DNA of 64,000 nt from Clostridia bacterium (GCA_017523925.1 JAFWVQ010000058.1:1-64000), one strand, 5' to 3'; counted from the first letter of the stretch, positions 25,926 through 35,588 are shown. Notes: generated from the letters alone by a model not told the origin. Program-made: numbers and translations.

Positions 25926-26450
25926 CTATTCTTCTCCCGTTTGTTGCTCCTCGGCGCCGCCGGTATGCGTGCAGATCCGCGCCGAACGATCCTGCTCGCG
26001 GCGCTCGGAAAAGAAGCGGCTCAGTATCGACCTGCATTCATCCTCGAGCATGCCGCCCACAAAGGGCAGGCCTTGGTTCGTAAGCCTTGCAAGCTCGCAG
26101 CGGGAGACCGTGCAGCCTGCCGCGTCGTCGAACGCGCCGAAGCAGAGCGCGCCGATCCTGAAATTGAGGATCGCGCCCATGCACATCGCGCAGGGCTCGA
26201 GCGTTACGTACAGCTCGCAGCCGGAAAGCCGCCTCGTGCCGAGCCTTTCGGCGGCTTGCTTGAGCGCAAGCATTTCCGCATGCGCGGAAGCGTCCGAAAG
26301 CTGCTCGGTGAGATTATGCGCGGAGGCTATCACCTCGCCGTTTTGCACCACAACAGCGCCCACTGGCACCTCGCCGACAGCGAACGCTTTTTCGGACTCG
26401 GCGAGCGCAAGGCGCATGAATTCTTTTTTGATCGTTATTCTTTCCTTCAT
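25926..26450 (-). CDS. tadA: tRNA-specific adenosine deaminase TadA
   Basis: 174 residues. Converts the wobble adenosine of tRNA-Arg(ACG) to inosine. The zinc and catalytic motifs are SAHAEMLAL (His, Glu) and TLEPCAMCMGAI (two Cys). ATG 26450 is preferred over an upstream frame opening at 26492; the ribosome site is weak. The last 25 residues (REQDRSARICTHTGGAEEQQ) exceed the usual TadA end. Converges with dinB, 17 bp apart. Confidence 0.93.
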   Translation of the reverse strand: MKERITIKKEFMRLALAESEKAFAVGEVPVGAVVVQNGEVIASAHNLTEQLSDASAHAEMLALKQAAERLGTRRLSGCELYVTLEPCAMCMGAILNFRIGALCFGAFDDAAGCTVSRCELARLTNQGLPFVGGMLEDECRSILSRFFSERREQDRSARICTHTGGAEEQQTGEE

Positions 26451-26490
26451 GCCTGAAATTCTACCATATCCGCTCCGAAAACGCAACGAC

Positions 26491-26524
26491 AAGGACCGCC
26501 CTCGGATGAAGGCGGTCCTTTTTC
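26491..26524. terminator. Bidirectional terminator
   Basis: AAGGACCGCC (26491-26500) with GGCGGTCCTT (26511-26520), then TTT. It ends the S8 protease transcript on the minus strand and lies upstream of tadA's start. Confidence 0.75.
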
Positions 26525-26564
26525 CTTATGCATTAACTCAGTATCCGCAGATCAATGCGGAGGA

Positions 26565-29500
26565 TCAAAACTCGTTGATGAGTCCGAGCGCATAGCGCAT
26601 GATCAGGACCGCATCGCCCATGGAGACGGAGCCGTCGAAGTTTACGTCGCCGGCAAGGAAGCCGTCGCCGGTGAGCGTTTCAAGGCCGAGCGCATGGCGC
26701 ATTGCAAGCACCGCGTCTGCAACAAGCACGCTGCCGTTCAGATCGCAGTCGCCGAGCAGATAGGAGGGTTCAGGAGGATTGACGTAGGTAACGCTCACAT
26801 CGTCGACCCATGCGGTATCGTCGGCGTTATGCACGGAGGAATCCTTCTCATAAGCCCACTTGAAGGTGTAGGTGCCGTTTGAGGGTACGGTGTACTCATA
26901 GTTCGTCCAGTTCACGGCGCCGTTGATATTGACGATTTCGTTGTTGTTGACGTAGAACTTGAGCTTATCGTAGTTGCTCTCGCTGCTGACGGACCAGCTG
27001 AAGCTGAGCTTATCGCCCGCCTCGAGAGTCAGCGCTTCGCTCGTTACGGTCGAGTTCGACGAGTTCACGCCCTGGTTGGTGCTCTTGATGCACACCCTGT
27101 TGTCCTTGAACTCAACTACCCAGGGATAGGTGCCTGTGGTGGTGAAGGCTATGTTGCCGCCCTGTGCGTTCAGCGCCTCGCTGACGGTGGGATAGTCGTT
27201 TACGATCACGGTCGTGGTCGCGGTGTAGACCATATTGGTGTTGCGGTCGGTCGCGGTCGCCGTAACGGTGGTGGTGCCCTGGTTTACGCCGGTGACGGTC
27301 GCCTTGAGCAGGCCGCCGGTGACGGTGGCGATATTCTCATTCGCGCTCGTCCATACGACGTCGAAGCTGTTCGCATTTGCGGGCTCGCGGATCAGATTGA
27401 GCTCGCCTGAGAAGCCCTCGTAGATCTCGAGGCTGTTTGTCTCGAAGCTGACGCCCTCAAGATCGACGGGATCGAGCGAGCCGCCCTCGCCGGCGGTGAC
27501 GGTAGCGATGATGCTGTTGCCCGCATAGTCGCCGAGCTTAACGTAGACGGTGTCGCGATTGCCAACGTTGAAGTCGAGAATGCTCGTAGCGCCACGCTGA
27601 CGCTCCTCAACGCTGCGAGACGCGATTAGCTGCGTACAGTTCGCATTGGAGTAAACGCCCGCGAAAGCGACGTAGTGGTTATCGGAAACATAGAGTGCAA
27701 GATTGCCGTTCTGCATATTCCAGTAAACGACCTCTGGCTCCTGGATATCTATGGTGACGGGGATCTCCCAGATCGCGTTCTCATTCGCGGCGGGATCAAA
27801 TTCATCCCAGCTCTGCATGAAACCGGTCATACGGAGGATAACGCTCGTGCCGTTGGCAAGGCCTCCGCCGTTCCAGGGATCGATGGCGCTTTCTTCGTAT
27901 GCGCCGACGGGTTCGACCTGCGAGAGCCAGCTGTTTTCAACGCCCTTGGTCATGAGCGGAATGTCCTTGACGTAGAGCTGTGCGCCGGTCTGCGCGTTGA
28001 GCACCTCATAACGGAAGGTCTCGCAGTTGCGCAAGAGATAGGTGCGAACGTCGTCTATCGCGTCCATAACGCCGTCGTTGTTCGGGCTGATGGAGGCACG
28101 ATCGAAATAGAAATCGGTGGTGGTGCCGAAGGGGTTGACGCCGAGGAGCTTATCGCCCGCCTTCGCGGTGTTCACGCCCCATTCCGCGGGAAGCGTGTTG
28201 GTGTGCAGATAGGTGTCGTAGTAGTATTCGCGATCGAATACCGCCGCCTTCTCCCAGTCGCCATAGAAGCCGAGGAAAGGAACGGAGAGATCGACGGTGC
28301 CGTCAAGGGTGATGAAGCCCTCAATGTAGGCGCCGTTGGGGAAACGCTCGTTGAGATACGATGCATAGGGGCTTACGTTGATCGTAACGTTGACGGTCGT
28401 TCTGCCGTTCGCGGGAACGGTGACGGTATTCGGCTTGGTCACGGTCACGTTATTAGTGATGTTCAGCGCAGAATCCGTCATACAGTAGAGCTGCTGACCG
28501 CCGATGATCTTGAGCTGTGTGCTCTCGGTAAGAACATAGGGGTTTACGGTGTAGGTGAGCGCGGTGTTGCCGAAGTTCACAACGTCGAAGCTGAGATTGA
28601 ATATGCCGGTATAGCCGTCATCATCGCCAAGTTCGAGTTTGGGACGCATCTGTCCGGGAACCTCGATATATGCCTTGGTGCTGATCGCAGCGGTGAGGTC
28701 GGCCTGACCGGCACCCTGTGCGCGAACGAGGTAGGGAGTGCCGACCGATTTGGATGGAACGGCGGTGCTCATAAGAAGCGTGTTGACCATACGCATCTTC
28801 TGGGTCTCATTGAGATTGGGGAAGTTGGCGTTTACATACTGGTTCACAAGCGCCATACCGCCCGCAATATGCGGGGTCGCCATGCTCGTGCCGCTCTTGC
28901 TGCCGTAGTTGCCGCCGGAATAGGACGAGTCGGTCGCCGCGTTGATATTGTCGCCGGGCGCCATGATCTCGGGCTTGATCCTAAGATCGGAGGTGGTGCC
29001 CCTGCTGCTGAAATAGGTAACGGAAGCAGCCGCGCTGTCTGAGCTTGCCGCAACGGAGAGCGAGCCGGGATTGGTGCCGGGGGTGGAGGTGAGGCCGTTA
29101 TCGATATTCAGCGTGGGAGTGTTGCTTGAATAGTTGTTGCCCGAGCCGGTGGTGCCGCTGTTGCCGGAGGCGACCGCCACGTTCACGCCGTGCTGAGCAA
29201 GCAGAGCGTATGCGGCGTTCATATCCTCGTCCTCCTCGGTAAAGCCGCAGTCCGCGCCGAGACTCATGTTTACGGCATCAACTTCGAGATATGCGCAGTC
29301 CTCGAGCGCCGCCATAATTGTGGACCATTCGGCTCCGCCATTCTGGAACACCTGCATGGTGACGATCTGCGCGTTGTACGCAACGCCCCTTGCGCTGTTG
29401 TCGTTGCCGGCGCAGATGGAGCTTACGTGGGTGCCGTGGTCGCTGCGCGCATCGGAATGGCCTACGTCGAGACTGCCGGCGTAGTAGTTGAAGGTGTACG

Positions 29501-30227
29501 GAAGCTTTGCGCTGTAATAGAGCTGGCTGCCGGTGAGGGTGCCGTTGTAGCGCTGCTCGGCGCAGAGATCGTATTGATCGAGAACGCTCTGGATGCCCGC
29601 CGCGGTGAAGTGCGGATCCTGCGGCGCAGTTGCAAAATTGGGATGGTTCGTTTTGATGCCGGTGTCGATGACAGCGATGGTCTGACCCTGGCCGGTGTAG
29701 CCGAGCGCCCACATATCATCAGCATTGATCCAGCCGACGGAGGTGCCAAGCCTGTCGTCCTCGCCCTCGGGCTTAACGTCCTCGGGAACCGCATACACGT
29801 CGCTGCGGTAGCAGTTCGCAACGCCCGGGATGGACTTGATCTCGTCGATCAGGCGATATTCGCCATGGAACGAGAAGCCGTTGAAGAGAAGGGTGTATTG
29901 ATAGTCGACCTTGAAGGAAGCATCCTTCACGAGCTTGGAAGCGATGGCGGAAATGACCTTCTGCTGCTTCTGCTTGAGCTCGACGGTCAGTTCGGCGGAG
30001 CGGGCGTCCCTGACGCTCATGCGCGCAAGAACGGGCTCTCCCTCGAGCTTGACGATGATTGGAACGATCTCACTCGGATCGGTCACGACCGGGCGGGAAG
30101 CTTCCTGCGCTTTTTGCGCATCCGCATCGGCGTTCACGCTGCCTGTGTTTGCCTTGAAGGCAAGCGCGGAGAACGCCATTGCCGCGATCAGCGCGATCGC
30201 GAGCATACGCTTTAGGGTTTTCTTCAT
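26565..30227 (-). CDS. Secreted S8 subtilisin-like protease with Ig-like, beta-sandwich-like and dockerin domains
   Basis: 1220 residues. Signal peptide 1-24; inhibitor I9-type propeptide at about 50-148; S8 catalytic domain with Asp188 (VIDTG), His264 (DHGTH) and Ser448 (GTSMATPHIAGG); then beta-rich regions, a BIG2-like Ig domain (VSFETNSLEIYEG ... ATATD) and one LN-x-GG-x-I-x-F unit like those in the 19.2-21.3 kb protein. The end is a dockerin (GDCDLNGSVLVADAVLAMR, GDVNFDGSVSMGDAVLIMR). Likely a cell-surface or complex-bound protease degrading proteins or peptides. The ATG has GGAGG upstream. Its promoter TGA-TATAAT lies at 30346-30341. Confidence 0.9.
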   Translation of the reverse strand: MKKTLKRMLAIALIAAMAFSALAFKANTGSVNADADAQKAQEASRPVVTDPSEIVPIIVKLEGEPVLARMSVRDARSAELTVELKQKQQKVISAIASKLVKDASFKVDYQYTLLFNGFSFHGEYRLIDEIKSIPGVANCYRSDVYAVPEDVKPEGEDDRLGTSVGWINADDMWALGYTGQGQTIAVIDTGIKTNHPNFATAPQDPHFTAAGIQSVLDQYDLCAEQRYNGTLTGSQLYYSAKLPYTFNYYAGSLDVGHSDARSDHGTHVSSICAGNDNSARGVAYNAQIVTMQVFQNGGAEWSTIMAALEDCAYLEVDAVNMSLGADCGFTEEDEDMNAAYALLAQHGVNVAVASGNSGTTGSGNNYSSNTPTLNIDNGLTSTPGTNPGSLSVAASSDSAAASVTYFSSRGTTSDLRIKPEIMAPGDNINAATDSSYSGGNYGSKSGTSMATPHIAGGMALVNQYVNANFPNLNETQKMRMVNTLLMSTAVPSKSVGTPYLVRAQGAGQADLTAAISTKAYIEVPGQMRPKLELGDDDGYTGIFNLSFDVVNFGNTALTYTVNPYVLTESTQLKIIGGQQLYCMTDSALNITNNVTVTKPNTVTVPANGRTTVNVTINVSPYASYLNERFPNGAYIEGFITLDGTVDLSVPFLGFYGDWEKAAVFDREYYYDTYLHTNTLPAEWGVNTAKAGDKLLGVNPFGTTTDFYFDRASISPNNDGVMDAIDDVRTYLLRNCETFRYEVLNAQTGAQLYVKDIPLMTKGVENSWLSQVEPVGAYEESAIDPWNGGGLANGTSVILRMTGFMQSWDEFDPAANENAIWEIPVTIDIQEPEVVYWNMQNGNLALYVSDNHYVAFAGVYSNANCTQLIASRSVEERQRGATSILDFNVGNRDTVYVKLGDYAGNSIIATVTAGEGGSLDPVDLEGVSFETNSLEIYEGFSGELNLIREPANANSFDVVWTSANENIATVTGGLLKATVTGVNQGTTTVTATATDRNTNMVYTATTTVIVNDYPTVSEALNAQGGNIAFTTTGTYPWVVEFKDNRVCIKSTNQGVNSSNSTVTSEALTLEAGDKLSFSWSVSSESNYDKLKFYVNNNEIVNINGAVNWTNYEYTVPSNGTYTFKWAYEKDSSVHNADDTAWVDDVSVTYVNPPEPSYLLGDCDLNGSVLVADAVLAMRHALGLETLTGDGFLAGDVNFDGSVSMGDAVLIMRYALGLINEF

Positions 30228-30416
30228 GTTTTTCCTCCGATTCTTTATTATCTCCATCCGCATTGCGGATCGAAATCAAAGTGTTTGTTGAAAAATTCGG
30301 GGTACCGTTCCTTTCGATAAGCCGTCTGTTTCCGTTGCAGATTATATCATATTTTTGCCTTTAACACAACAAGCTAATGCGTGAAAAGTTTTTTATATTT
30401 ATGATCGGAGGCCGAA

Positions 30417-30500
30417 ATGGATACGACTGAAAAAACGAGATCGAATATGAAGCGCACGAGGCGAAGCTCGGCTCCAACGCGCCGCTGCCGCGCATTTTTC
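30417..30500 (+). other. Probable true 5' end of the vanW gene (other frame)
   Basis: ATG 30417 has an excellent ribosome site (CGGAGG, 5-6 nt upstream) and encodes MDTTEKTRSNMKRTRRSSAP followed by more Arg, a good cytosolic basic leader. The frame then runs out at a TGA. The downstream gene is in the -1 phase. The switch maps to a T5 run at 30496-30500; six T would join the two frames into one signal-anchor protein. Confidence 0.55.
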
Positions 30501-30511
30501 CGCTGTTCACT

Positions 30512-31927
30512 GTGCTTGCGGCGCTGATGCTGATGCCGCTTCTTTCCTGCGCGATAACATGGAGCATGCCGCCCGAGCCGACGGCGGAGCATTCTTCGCC
30601 CGACTCCGCTGATAGCGCCGTCTCCCCCGCTATCCCCGATGCATTTGCTTCGCCCGCGCCGGATTCGGTGCTCACCGGGCGGCTGTTCAAGAGAACCTTT
30701 GCGGACGGCACCCGAATAATGGGCGTTGACGTAGGCGGTATGACGCGCGACGAGGCGAGGCGCGAGCTGAATACGGCGGTTGAGGCGGAGAGCCGCGCTT
30801 ACGAATGCAGGCTGAGCTGCGGTGACGGGAGCCTTAGCTTCACGAGCGCGGATATGACGATAGGGAACGATCTTGACGAGGTGCTTGATCTTGCGCTTTC
30901 AAACGGGAGCGGCAGCTACGAGGTGCGCTTTCTGCCCGAGGACGGACGAAGGCTTCGCGATGCGATCGAGGCAGGCGCGGCGATATTCGACGAAGCGCCG
31001 AGGGAAGCGGAGCTGCTGAGCGCCGCAGCCGTCGCCGCCGAGGGAAGCGAGCTTATGCGCAACTCGAGATTCGCCGTTACCGCGCCCAAAAGTGGCAGGA
31101 GTGTCGACCGCGAGGCCGCCGCCGAGCTGATACTCTCCGGCGCGAGGGAGGCGGAGCTGCCGTTCATGCCCGTCGAGCCCGAGGGCGCCGTGCCGCCGCT
31201 GCCGCAGCGAAGGGCGTTCTTCTCCACTTCATACAACAGCCCTTCGCTCTCAACTCAAGGAAGGGTGCATAATATAAAGAAAGCGGCGGCGCTTTTGGAT
31301 TCGCGCGCGCTCAAGCCGGGCGAAACGCTTTCATGCAACGCAGTGCTCGGCGAGAGAACGAAGCAAAACGGCTGGATGAAGGCAACTGCCTTTGCGCTCG
31401 GCGGCAGGCAGACCGAGCAGCAGTACGGCGGCGGGATATGCCAGATAAGCACCACGCTCTACAACTGTGCAATAATGGCCGATCTCGAGGTTCCAAAGCG
31501 CACGGGGCATTCGAGGAAGATCAGCTACGCGGAGGGCGGGCGCGACGCTTCACTGAGCTGGGGCGGCGCGGATCTTGTTATTGAAAACAGCACGGACGAA
31601 ACGATCTACATATTCATGTGGACGGACGACGAAAAGAACTGCCTTTGCTGCGAGATCTACGGCGAAGCGTTTCCCGAGGAATACGATGAGATACGCGTTC
31701 TGACCGAGCTTATCGAAACGATCGAGCCCGGCGAACCGGAGTTCACTACGGATGCGTCGCTGAAGGAGGGCGAATGCGTTACGATACGAAAAGCGATCCG
31801 CGGCAGCGTGTATCAGACTTATCGCGAATACCTCAAAAACGGCACTCCCCTCTCCCGCAAGCGCGAGCCGATAGCAAGGACCGCCTATTTGGCAATACCC
31901 GCGCTGTATGCGGTGCCGCTGCCATGA
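30512..31927 (+). CDS. VanW family protein
   Basis: 471 residues from a GTG that falls inside a TM helix (VLAALMLMPLLSCAITW), so the real N-terminus is probably at 30417 after one frame correction. Residues 60-210 form a peptidoglycan-binding-4-like domain. The VanW domain follows with PGETLSCNAVLGERTKQNGW and QYGGGICQISTTLYNC, the family hallmarks. The last 90 residues look like a G5-type beta domain. The family is linked to cell-wall and vancomycin-resistance clusters, but no enzymatic role is proven. It stands alone between dockerin genes. Confidence 0.85.
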   Translation: MLAALMLMPLLSCAITWSMPPEPTAEHSSPDSADSAVSPAIPDAFASPAPDSVLTGRLFKRTFADGTRIMGVDVGGMTRDEARRELNTAVEAESRAYECRLSCGDGSLSFTSADMTIGNDLDEVLDLALSNGSGSYEVRFLPEDGRRLRDAIEAGAAIFDEAPREAELLSAAAVAAEGSELMRNSRFAVTAPKSGRSVDREAAAELILSGAREAELPFMPVEPEGAVPPLPQRRAFFSTSYNSPSLSTQGRVHNIKKAAALLDSRALKPGETLSCNAVLGERTKQNGWMKATAFALGGRQTEQQYGGGICQISTTLYNCAIMADLEVPKRTGHSRKISYAEGGRDASLSWGGADLVIENSTDETIYIFMWTDDEKNCLCCEIYGEAFPEEYDEIRVLTELIETIEPGEPEFTTDASLKEGECVTIRKAIRGSVYQTYREYLKNGTPLSRKREPIARTAYLAIPALYAVPLP

Positions 31928-32129
31928 TATGGGTGACAAGGTACAATAGCTTACGATAAATTCAATTGATACTGCTAAGCCAGCAAAGAGATATGCCAAG
32001 CTCGAACTGATTGGTAAAATGGTGTTTGACGTGCAAATTTCCACTAATTTGGTTCAGATCAACTATGGAAAAAGGAGTTCCTCTCTTTCTCCATGCTGAT
32101 TCGCCGATCCATTTACCCTTTAATATGGC

Positions 32130-32153
32130 AAAACCCGCTAAAACGCGGGCTTT
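32130..32153 (+). terminator. Terminator-like hairpin after vanW
   Basis: AAAACCCGC (32130-32138) with GCGGGCTTT (32145-32153), one mismatch. A second short hairpin (GGAGCGG/CCGCTCC, near 32170-32190) follows. Apart from these, 31928-32272 shows no convincing gene. Confidence 0.5.
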
Positions 32154-32272
32154 GTCAATGGTCAGGCGGAGCGGTTGCCCGCTCCGATATCAGGTCGATA
32201 TGCAGGAATGCGTTTTACAAGCTCAGCAAAATGCCAGATCGCGCGCTCCGGTTGCGGCTGATGCCGTTTTTA

Positions 32273-33244
32273 TCAGATGCCGAGCGCAAAGCGGGCGATC
32301 AGGATCGCGTCCGTGATCGAGACCGAGCCGTCGCCGTTCACGTCGAGCATGGCTGTATTCTGCGGCGCATTTTCGCCCATCGCGGCGCGCAGAGCGAGCA
32401 CGGCATCGGAAATGCCGATACTGCCGTCGCCGTTCGCATCGCCGCCGAAGCAGGCAACAAGATTTGCGCCGTTTGTTACTGAATACTCCCGGCTTTCGCT
32501 GACGAGCACGCCGCCATCGAACCAGCCCACGAAGCTTTCGCTCTCCGAAGCGCAAAGCGTGAACGCCTCGCCCTGCTGCGCATCATAATTCAGCTCGCAG
32601 ATCGTGCCGCAGCCGAACACACTTGCATATAGGGGTTCGGAGAATGCGGCGGGCCGGACGGCTATGCGCTCGAAGGCGGCTTCATTTCCCGTTATCTTTT
32701 CAAGCTGCGGGCAATTGAGCGCGGAAAACTCGGTGCAGAAAGGCTGATAGCCGATATCCGCCGTTTTAAGTCTTTGGCAGCCGTCAAGGATAATCTGCGT
32801 GATATGGGTGCTGTTCCTGTGGCGGTTTTCAAAAAGAATGAAGCTCGTTCCCGCAAGATCGAGCGGACCGTACAGATCGGGGCAAACGGGATAATCCCAA
32901 TCGTCCCAGGCAAGGGTTTGCCCGGTATACGGATCGTAAACCTCGCCGTAAACCCAAATGCCGAAGCTGAGCATGAATTTTCCGTACTCAACGAGCGGAG
33001 TGCTCGCGCCGCCGTTATAGCTGCCGCCGAACATCGTGCCGGCATCCTCGGGGATATCGACGATATAGCAGGCATCGCCGTTTAGTATGCCATCGGTCGC
33101 GGTCGGCTGATTGAAGAAAGCGGTCAGCTTTTCAATGTCGGTTTCCGTCCGCGGCTGACTGCCGGCAAGCGCGGAAACGGTGAGCGCGGCTGTAAATACC
33201 ACCGCAAGCACAAGAGAAACGATTCTTAAAAGCTTCCTTTTCAT
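32273..33244 (-). CDS. Secreted dockerin protein with short LRR-like region
   Basis: 323 residues. Signal peptide 1-28 (MKRKLLRIVSLVLAVVFTAA ...). The middle (LDGCQRLKTADIGYQPFCTEFSALNCPQLEKITGNE split over several turns) resembles a degenerate leucine-rich repeat. A short beta domain ends SVTNGANLVACF. The C-terminal dockerin has two loops (GDANGDGSIGISDAVLALR, DVNGDGSVSITDAILIAR). GGAGG precedes the ATG. Likely surface protein, binding partner unknown. Confidence 0.8.
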   Translation of the reverse strand: MKRKLLRIVSLVLAVVFTAALTVSALAGSQPRTETDIEKLTAFFNQPTATDGILNGDACYIVDIPEDAGTMFGGSYNGGASTPLVEYGKFMLSFGIWVYGEVYDPYTGQTLAWDDWDYPVCPDLYGPLDLAGTSFILFENRHRNSTHITQIILDGCQRLKTADIGYQPFCTEFSALNCPQLEKITGNEAAFERIAVRPAAFSEPLYASVFGCGTICELNYDAQQGEAFTLCASESESFVGWFDGGVLVSESREYSVTNGANLVACFGGDANGDGSIGISDAVLALRAAMGENAPQNTAMLDVNGDGSVSITDAILIARFALGI

Positions 33245-33373
33245 AAGAACCTCCTTATAGATTTTGCTTAGACTGTTTGATATTCGGATACATGGTTCTT
33301 TTAGTTATATCCACTTCGAGGTCGGCTCGAATGGCTCTATCCTGCCAAGCTTGACTTGGCTTCGTTCGGTAAC

Positions 33374-33412
33374 ATTATATCATTTACAGGCATTGTTTTC
33401 TACCCCCCCCCC
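33374..33412 (-). promoter_or_regulatory. Promoter with an abutting G10 tract
   Basis: On the minus strand the -10 TATAAT (33379-33374) has a TGA extension. The -35 position (33402-33397) reads TAGAAA. Directly upstream lie ten G residues (33412-33403). Slippage in such a run would alter the -35 context of the dockerin gene that starts 130 bp downstream. The rest of 33245-33536 shows no gene. Confidence 0.45.
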
Positions 33413-33536
33413 GAAAAAATATATTGCTTGTTTTTTCTATATTATCCGCATTTTTCTCCACCCTTCCCCACTTTATGCGTTCGGCGTGCCGTTTCAGGCT
33501 GTTTTCGGGCTGTTTTCCGTCTAAAACCATATAAAA

Positions 33537-33565
33537 ATCGGAGCGGTCTCCCACTCCGATAAAAG
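33537..33565. terminator. Terminator of the GLUG dockerin gene
   Basis: ATCGGAG (33537-33543) pairs with CTCCGAT (33554-33560) with A- and T-runs on both sides. Confidence 0.6.
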
Positions 33566-33608
33566 TTTTATAATGAACTGCCCTTCCGTTTGTTAAAAAC
33601 AAAGCTTC

Positions 33609-35258
33609 TTACAGCCCGAGCGCTATGCGCAGAATAAGTATCGCATCCGCGACCGAAATCGAGCCGTCGCCGTTCATGTCCGCGTTTTCAAGCACTATCG
33701 CGCCTTCGTCGATAAGCCCAAGAGTGAAGCGCAGAGCGATAATGCCGTCCGCAATATTCACGGTGCCGTTGCCGTCCGCATCGCCCGGGAGCGCGGGTTG
33801 GGGCTCGCCGCCCTGCTCATGCGGGTTTCGGATCAGCTCGGCGTATTCATAATCCTCACTGCCTTCCATCGTCCACACCTCCGCAAAATCAAAGCCTTCG
33901 TATGTGGACTCGTTTCGGAGCTGCTCGGCGGTCACAGCCTCGGCATAGGGACTCTGCGCACTGCCTTCGATCTCAAGGTAATAGCAATTTACTATACTGT
34001 CGCCCATGAAGATGCCTCCGAAGCCGATTATCGCATCCGCATCTTCTCCTCCGACAAAGCCCGTTGTGTAGCAGCAGCTTACAGAGCAGCCGTCCTCGCT
34101 CGATGCGCCGACGATGCCGCCCATATCCTCAACGCCACGGACGCTGCCGGTATTGTAGCAGTTATCGATCATTGAGGGGATTATCTCCTCGACGCCGTCA
34201 GAGTACTGAACGAACAGGCTCTGCATATTGCCCGATATGCCGCCTGCCGCATAAACGTCCGTATAGATTGCGCCCAAGTCGCATCCTTCTACATCGCCGC
34301 AGTTCCAGCAAGCCCCAACGAGGCTCCACTGCTGGGATCCTATAATTCCGCCGACCTGATTGGAGTCGATAACGGAAGCGGTGTTTGAGCTGTACACAAG
34401 GTCGGAGTGCCCGGCGCTGCCGGCCACTCCGCCAACCTCTTCAACGCCCTGCACGCAGCCATGGTTGGAGCATGACATCAAGCCGGTGCTATGAAGCCTT
34501 CCCGCGATGCCGCCCGCTGCGATAACGCCGAATACGCTGCCGTAGTTTACGCAGTCCGTTATCATTCCGTATGCATTTCCGACGATGCCGCCTGTGCAGT
34601 AATTACCGCTGACCGTTCCGCGATTGGTGCAGCCCCACACCACGCCGCCGCAATGAATGCCGACGATCGCGCCGACCTCGGAGACGGCGTGGACAAACGA
34701 AGCATCCACATTCAGCGCATCGATATAGCCTTCGCCGAGACAGCCGAATATTCCGAATCCGCTCATTCCGTCCATATCGTCGCGATCGACTGCGTAAGCG
34801 CCGTACACCGTGTACCCGTTGCCCTCAAACGCACCGTTAAAGGCATGGGAGAGATCGTACTGCTCGTTAAAGCCGTCGTCATCCAAAACCTCCGCCCAGC
34901 CGATCGGCGTCCACTCGTTCGCGGGGGCGTTTTCCTCGCTCCAGCTCTCCCAGCCTGTCGTATCGTTCAGATAGATATCGTTTTCAAGGCTTACATGGAA
35001 GCTGTACCAGTCGGGCGCTTCGCCCGAGTTCACGATCTGCGCCAGATACGCAAGCTCGGCGCCGTTTGTAACAAGGTAGGGATCATCCTCCGTTCCGCTG
35101 CCGCCAGCAAAAGAAGAAGCGATGCTGCCGTCCCAGATCTCCCCGCTGCGCGGGGCAGAGCTTTCGCTTTTTGCCAGCGCGGTAAGCGGCAGCGCCGCCG
35201 CGAACAACAGCGCGCAGGCTGTTAAGATGGCAACTGAGATCTTTAGTTTGTTTTTCAT
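33609..35258 (-). CDS. Secreted GLUG-motif protein with C-terminal dockerin
   Basis: 549 residues. Signal peptide 1-29, then FAGGSGTEDDPYLVTNGAELAYLAQ, the standard opening of GLUG proteins, followed by about ten short G-G-I-V-G / CxNxGxVxG repeats (residues 150-450) that build a beta-helix. The dockerin at the end shows GDADGNGTVNIADGIIALR and DMNGDGSISVADAILILR. GLUG domains occur in bacterial IgA peptidases and adhesins, here without a peptidase. The start ATG 35258 follows GGAGG. Its promoter (TGA-TATAAT, near 35360) resembles those of the other dockerin genes. Confidence 0.85.
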   Translation of the reverse strand: MKNKLKISVAILTACALLFAAALPLTALAKSESSAPRSGEIWDGSIASSFAGGSGTEDDPYLVTNGAELAYLAQIVNSGEAPDWYSFHVSLENDIYLNDTTGWESWSEENAPANEWTPIGWAEVLDDDGFNEQYDLSHAFNGAFEGNGYTVYGAYAVDRDDMDGMSGFGIFGCLGEGYIDALNVDASFVHAVSEVGAIVGIHCGGVVWGCTNRGTVSGNYCTGGIVGNAYGMITDCVNYGSVFGVIAAGGIAGRLHSTGLMSCSNHGCVQGVEEVGGVAGSAGHSDLVYSSNTASVIDSNQVGGIIGSQQWSLVGACWNCGDVEGCDLGAIYTDVYAAGGISGNMQSLFVQYSDGVEEIIPSMIDNCYNTGSVRGVEDMGGIVGASSEDGCSVSCCYTTGFVGGEDADAIIGFGGIFMGDSIVNCYYLEIEGSAQSPYAEAVTAEQLRNESTYEGFDFAEVWTMEGSEDYEYAELIRNPHEQGGEPQPALPGDADGNGTVNIADGIIALRFTLGLIDEGAIVLENADMNGDGSISVADAILILRIALGL

Positions 35259-35556
35259 AAAAAATCCTCCGTAGTTTTGTTTATTGCGGTGGAAAGGGGC
35301 GCTCTCCCTTAACAATCAATGGTATCAAGGAGATATGACCGGTAAGTATCTACGCATTTATTATATCATGTCTCCGTGTGCTTTTCCACCCCCGAGAAAA
35401 CGATCTGTTTCGAAGGTGCTGACGAAATAGGAAAACGAATTATGAATAATGATTGGTTCCGACTGAATCCCCGGGGGATTTCCCGCGCTTATTATTCATT
35501 CGACAGCGTTTATCGCTTTCGCGCATTTGCATCGAAAAAGAATTTCCCTGCGGGGG

Positions 35557-35585
35557 TTGACAAACAATGATGATGGGAGTACAAT
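35557..35585 (+). promoter_or_regulatory. Promoter of htpG
   Basis: TTGACA (35557-35562), 17 bp, TACAAT (35580-35585), a near-consensus sigma-A promoter. The upstream stretch 35259-35556 contains no gene apart from the GLUG gene's own promoter. Confidence 0.8.
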
Positions 35586-35588
35586 ATG

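Noticed and set aside
27675..29042. 455-codon frame opposite the S8 protease
   Set aside because: Mirror of a gene with a complete catalytic triad. The composition is a reverse-frame artefact.
31928..32120. Possible small gene or transposon relic in the A+T-richer stretch after vanW
   Set aside because: Six-frame reading gave only short frames without start signals or recognisable motifs.
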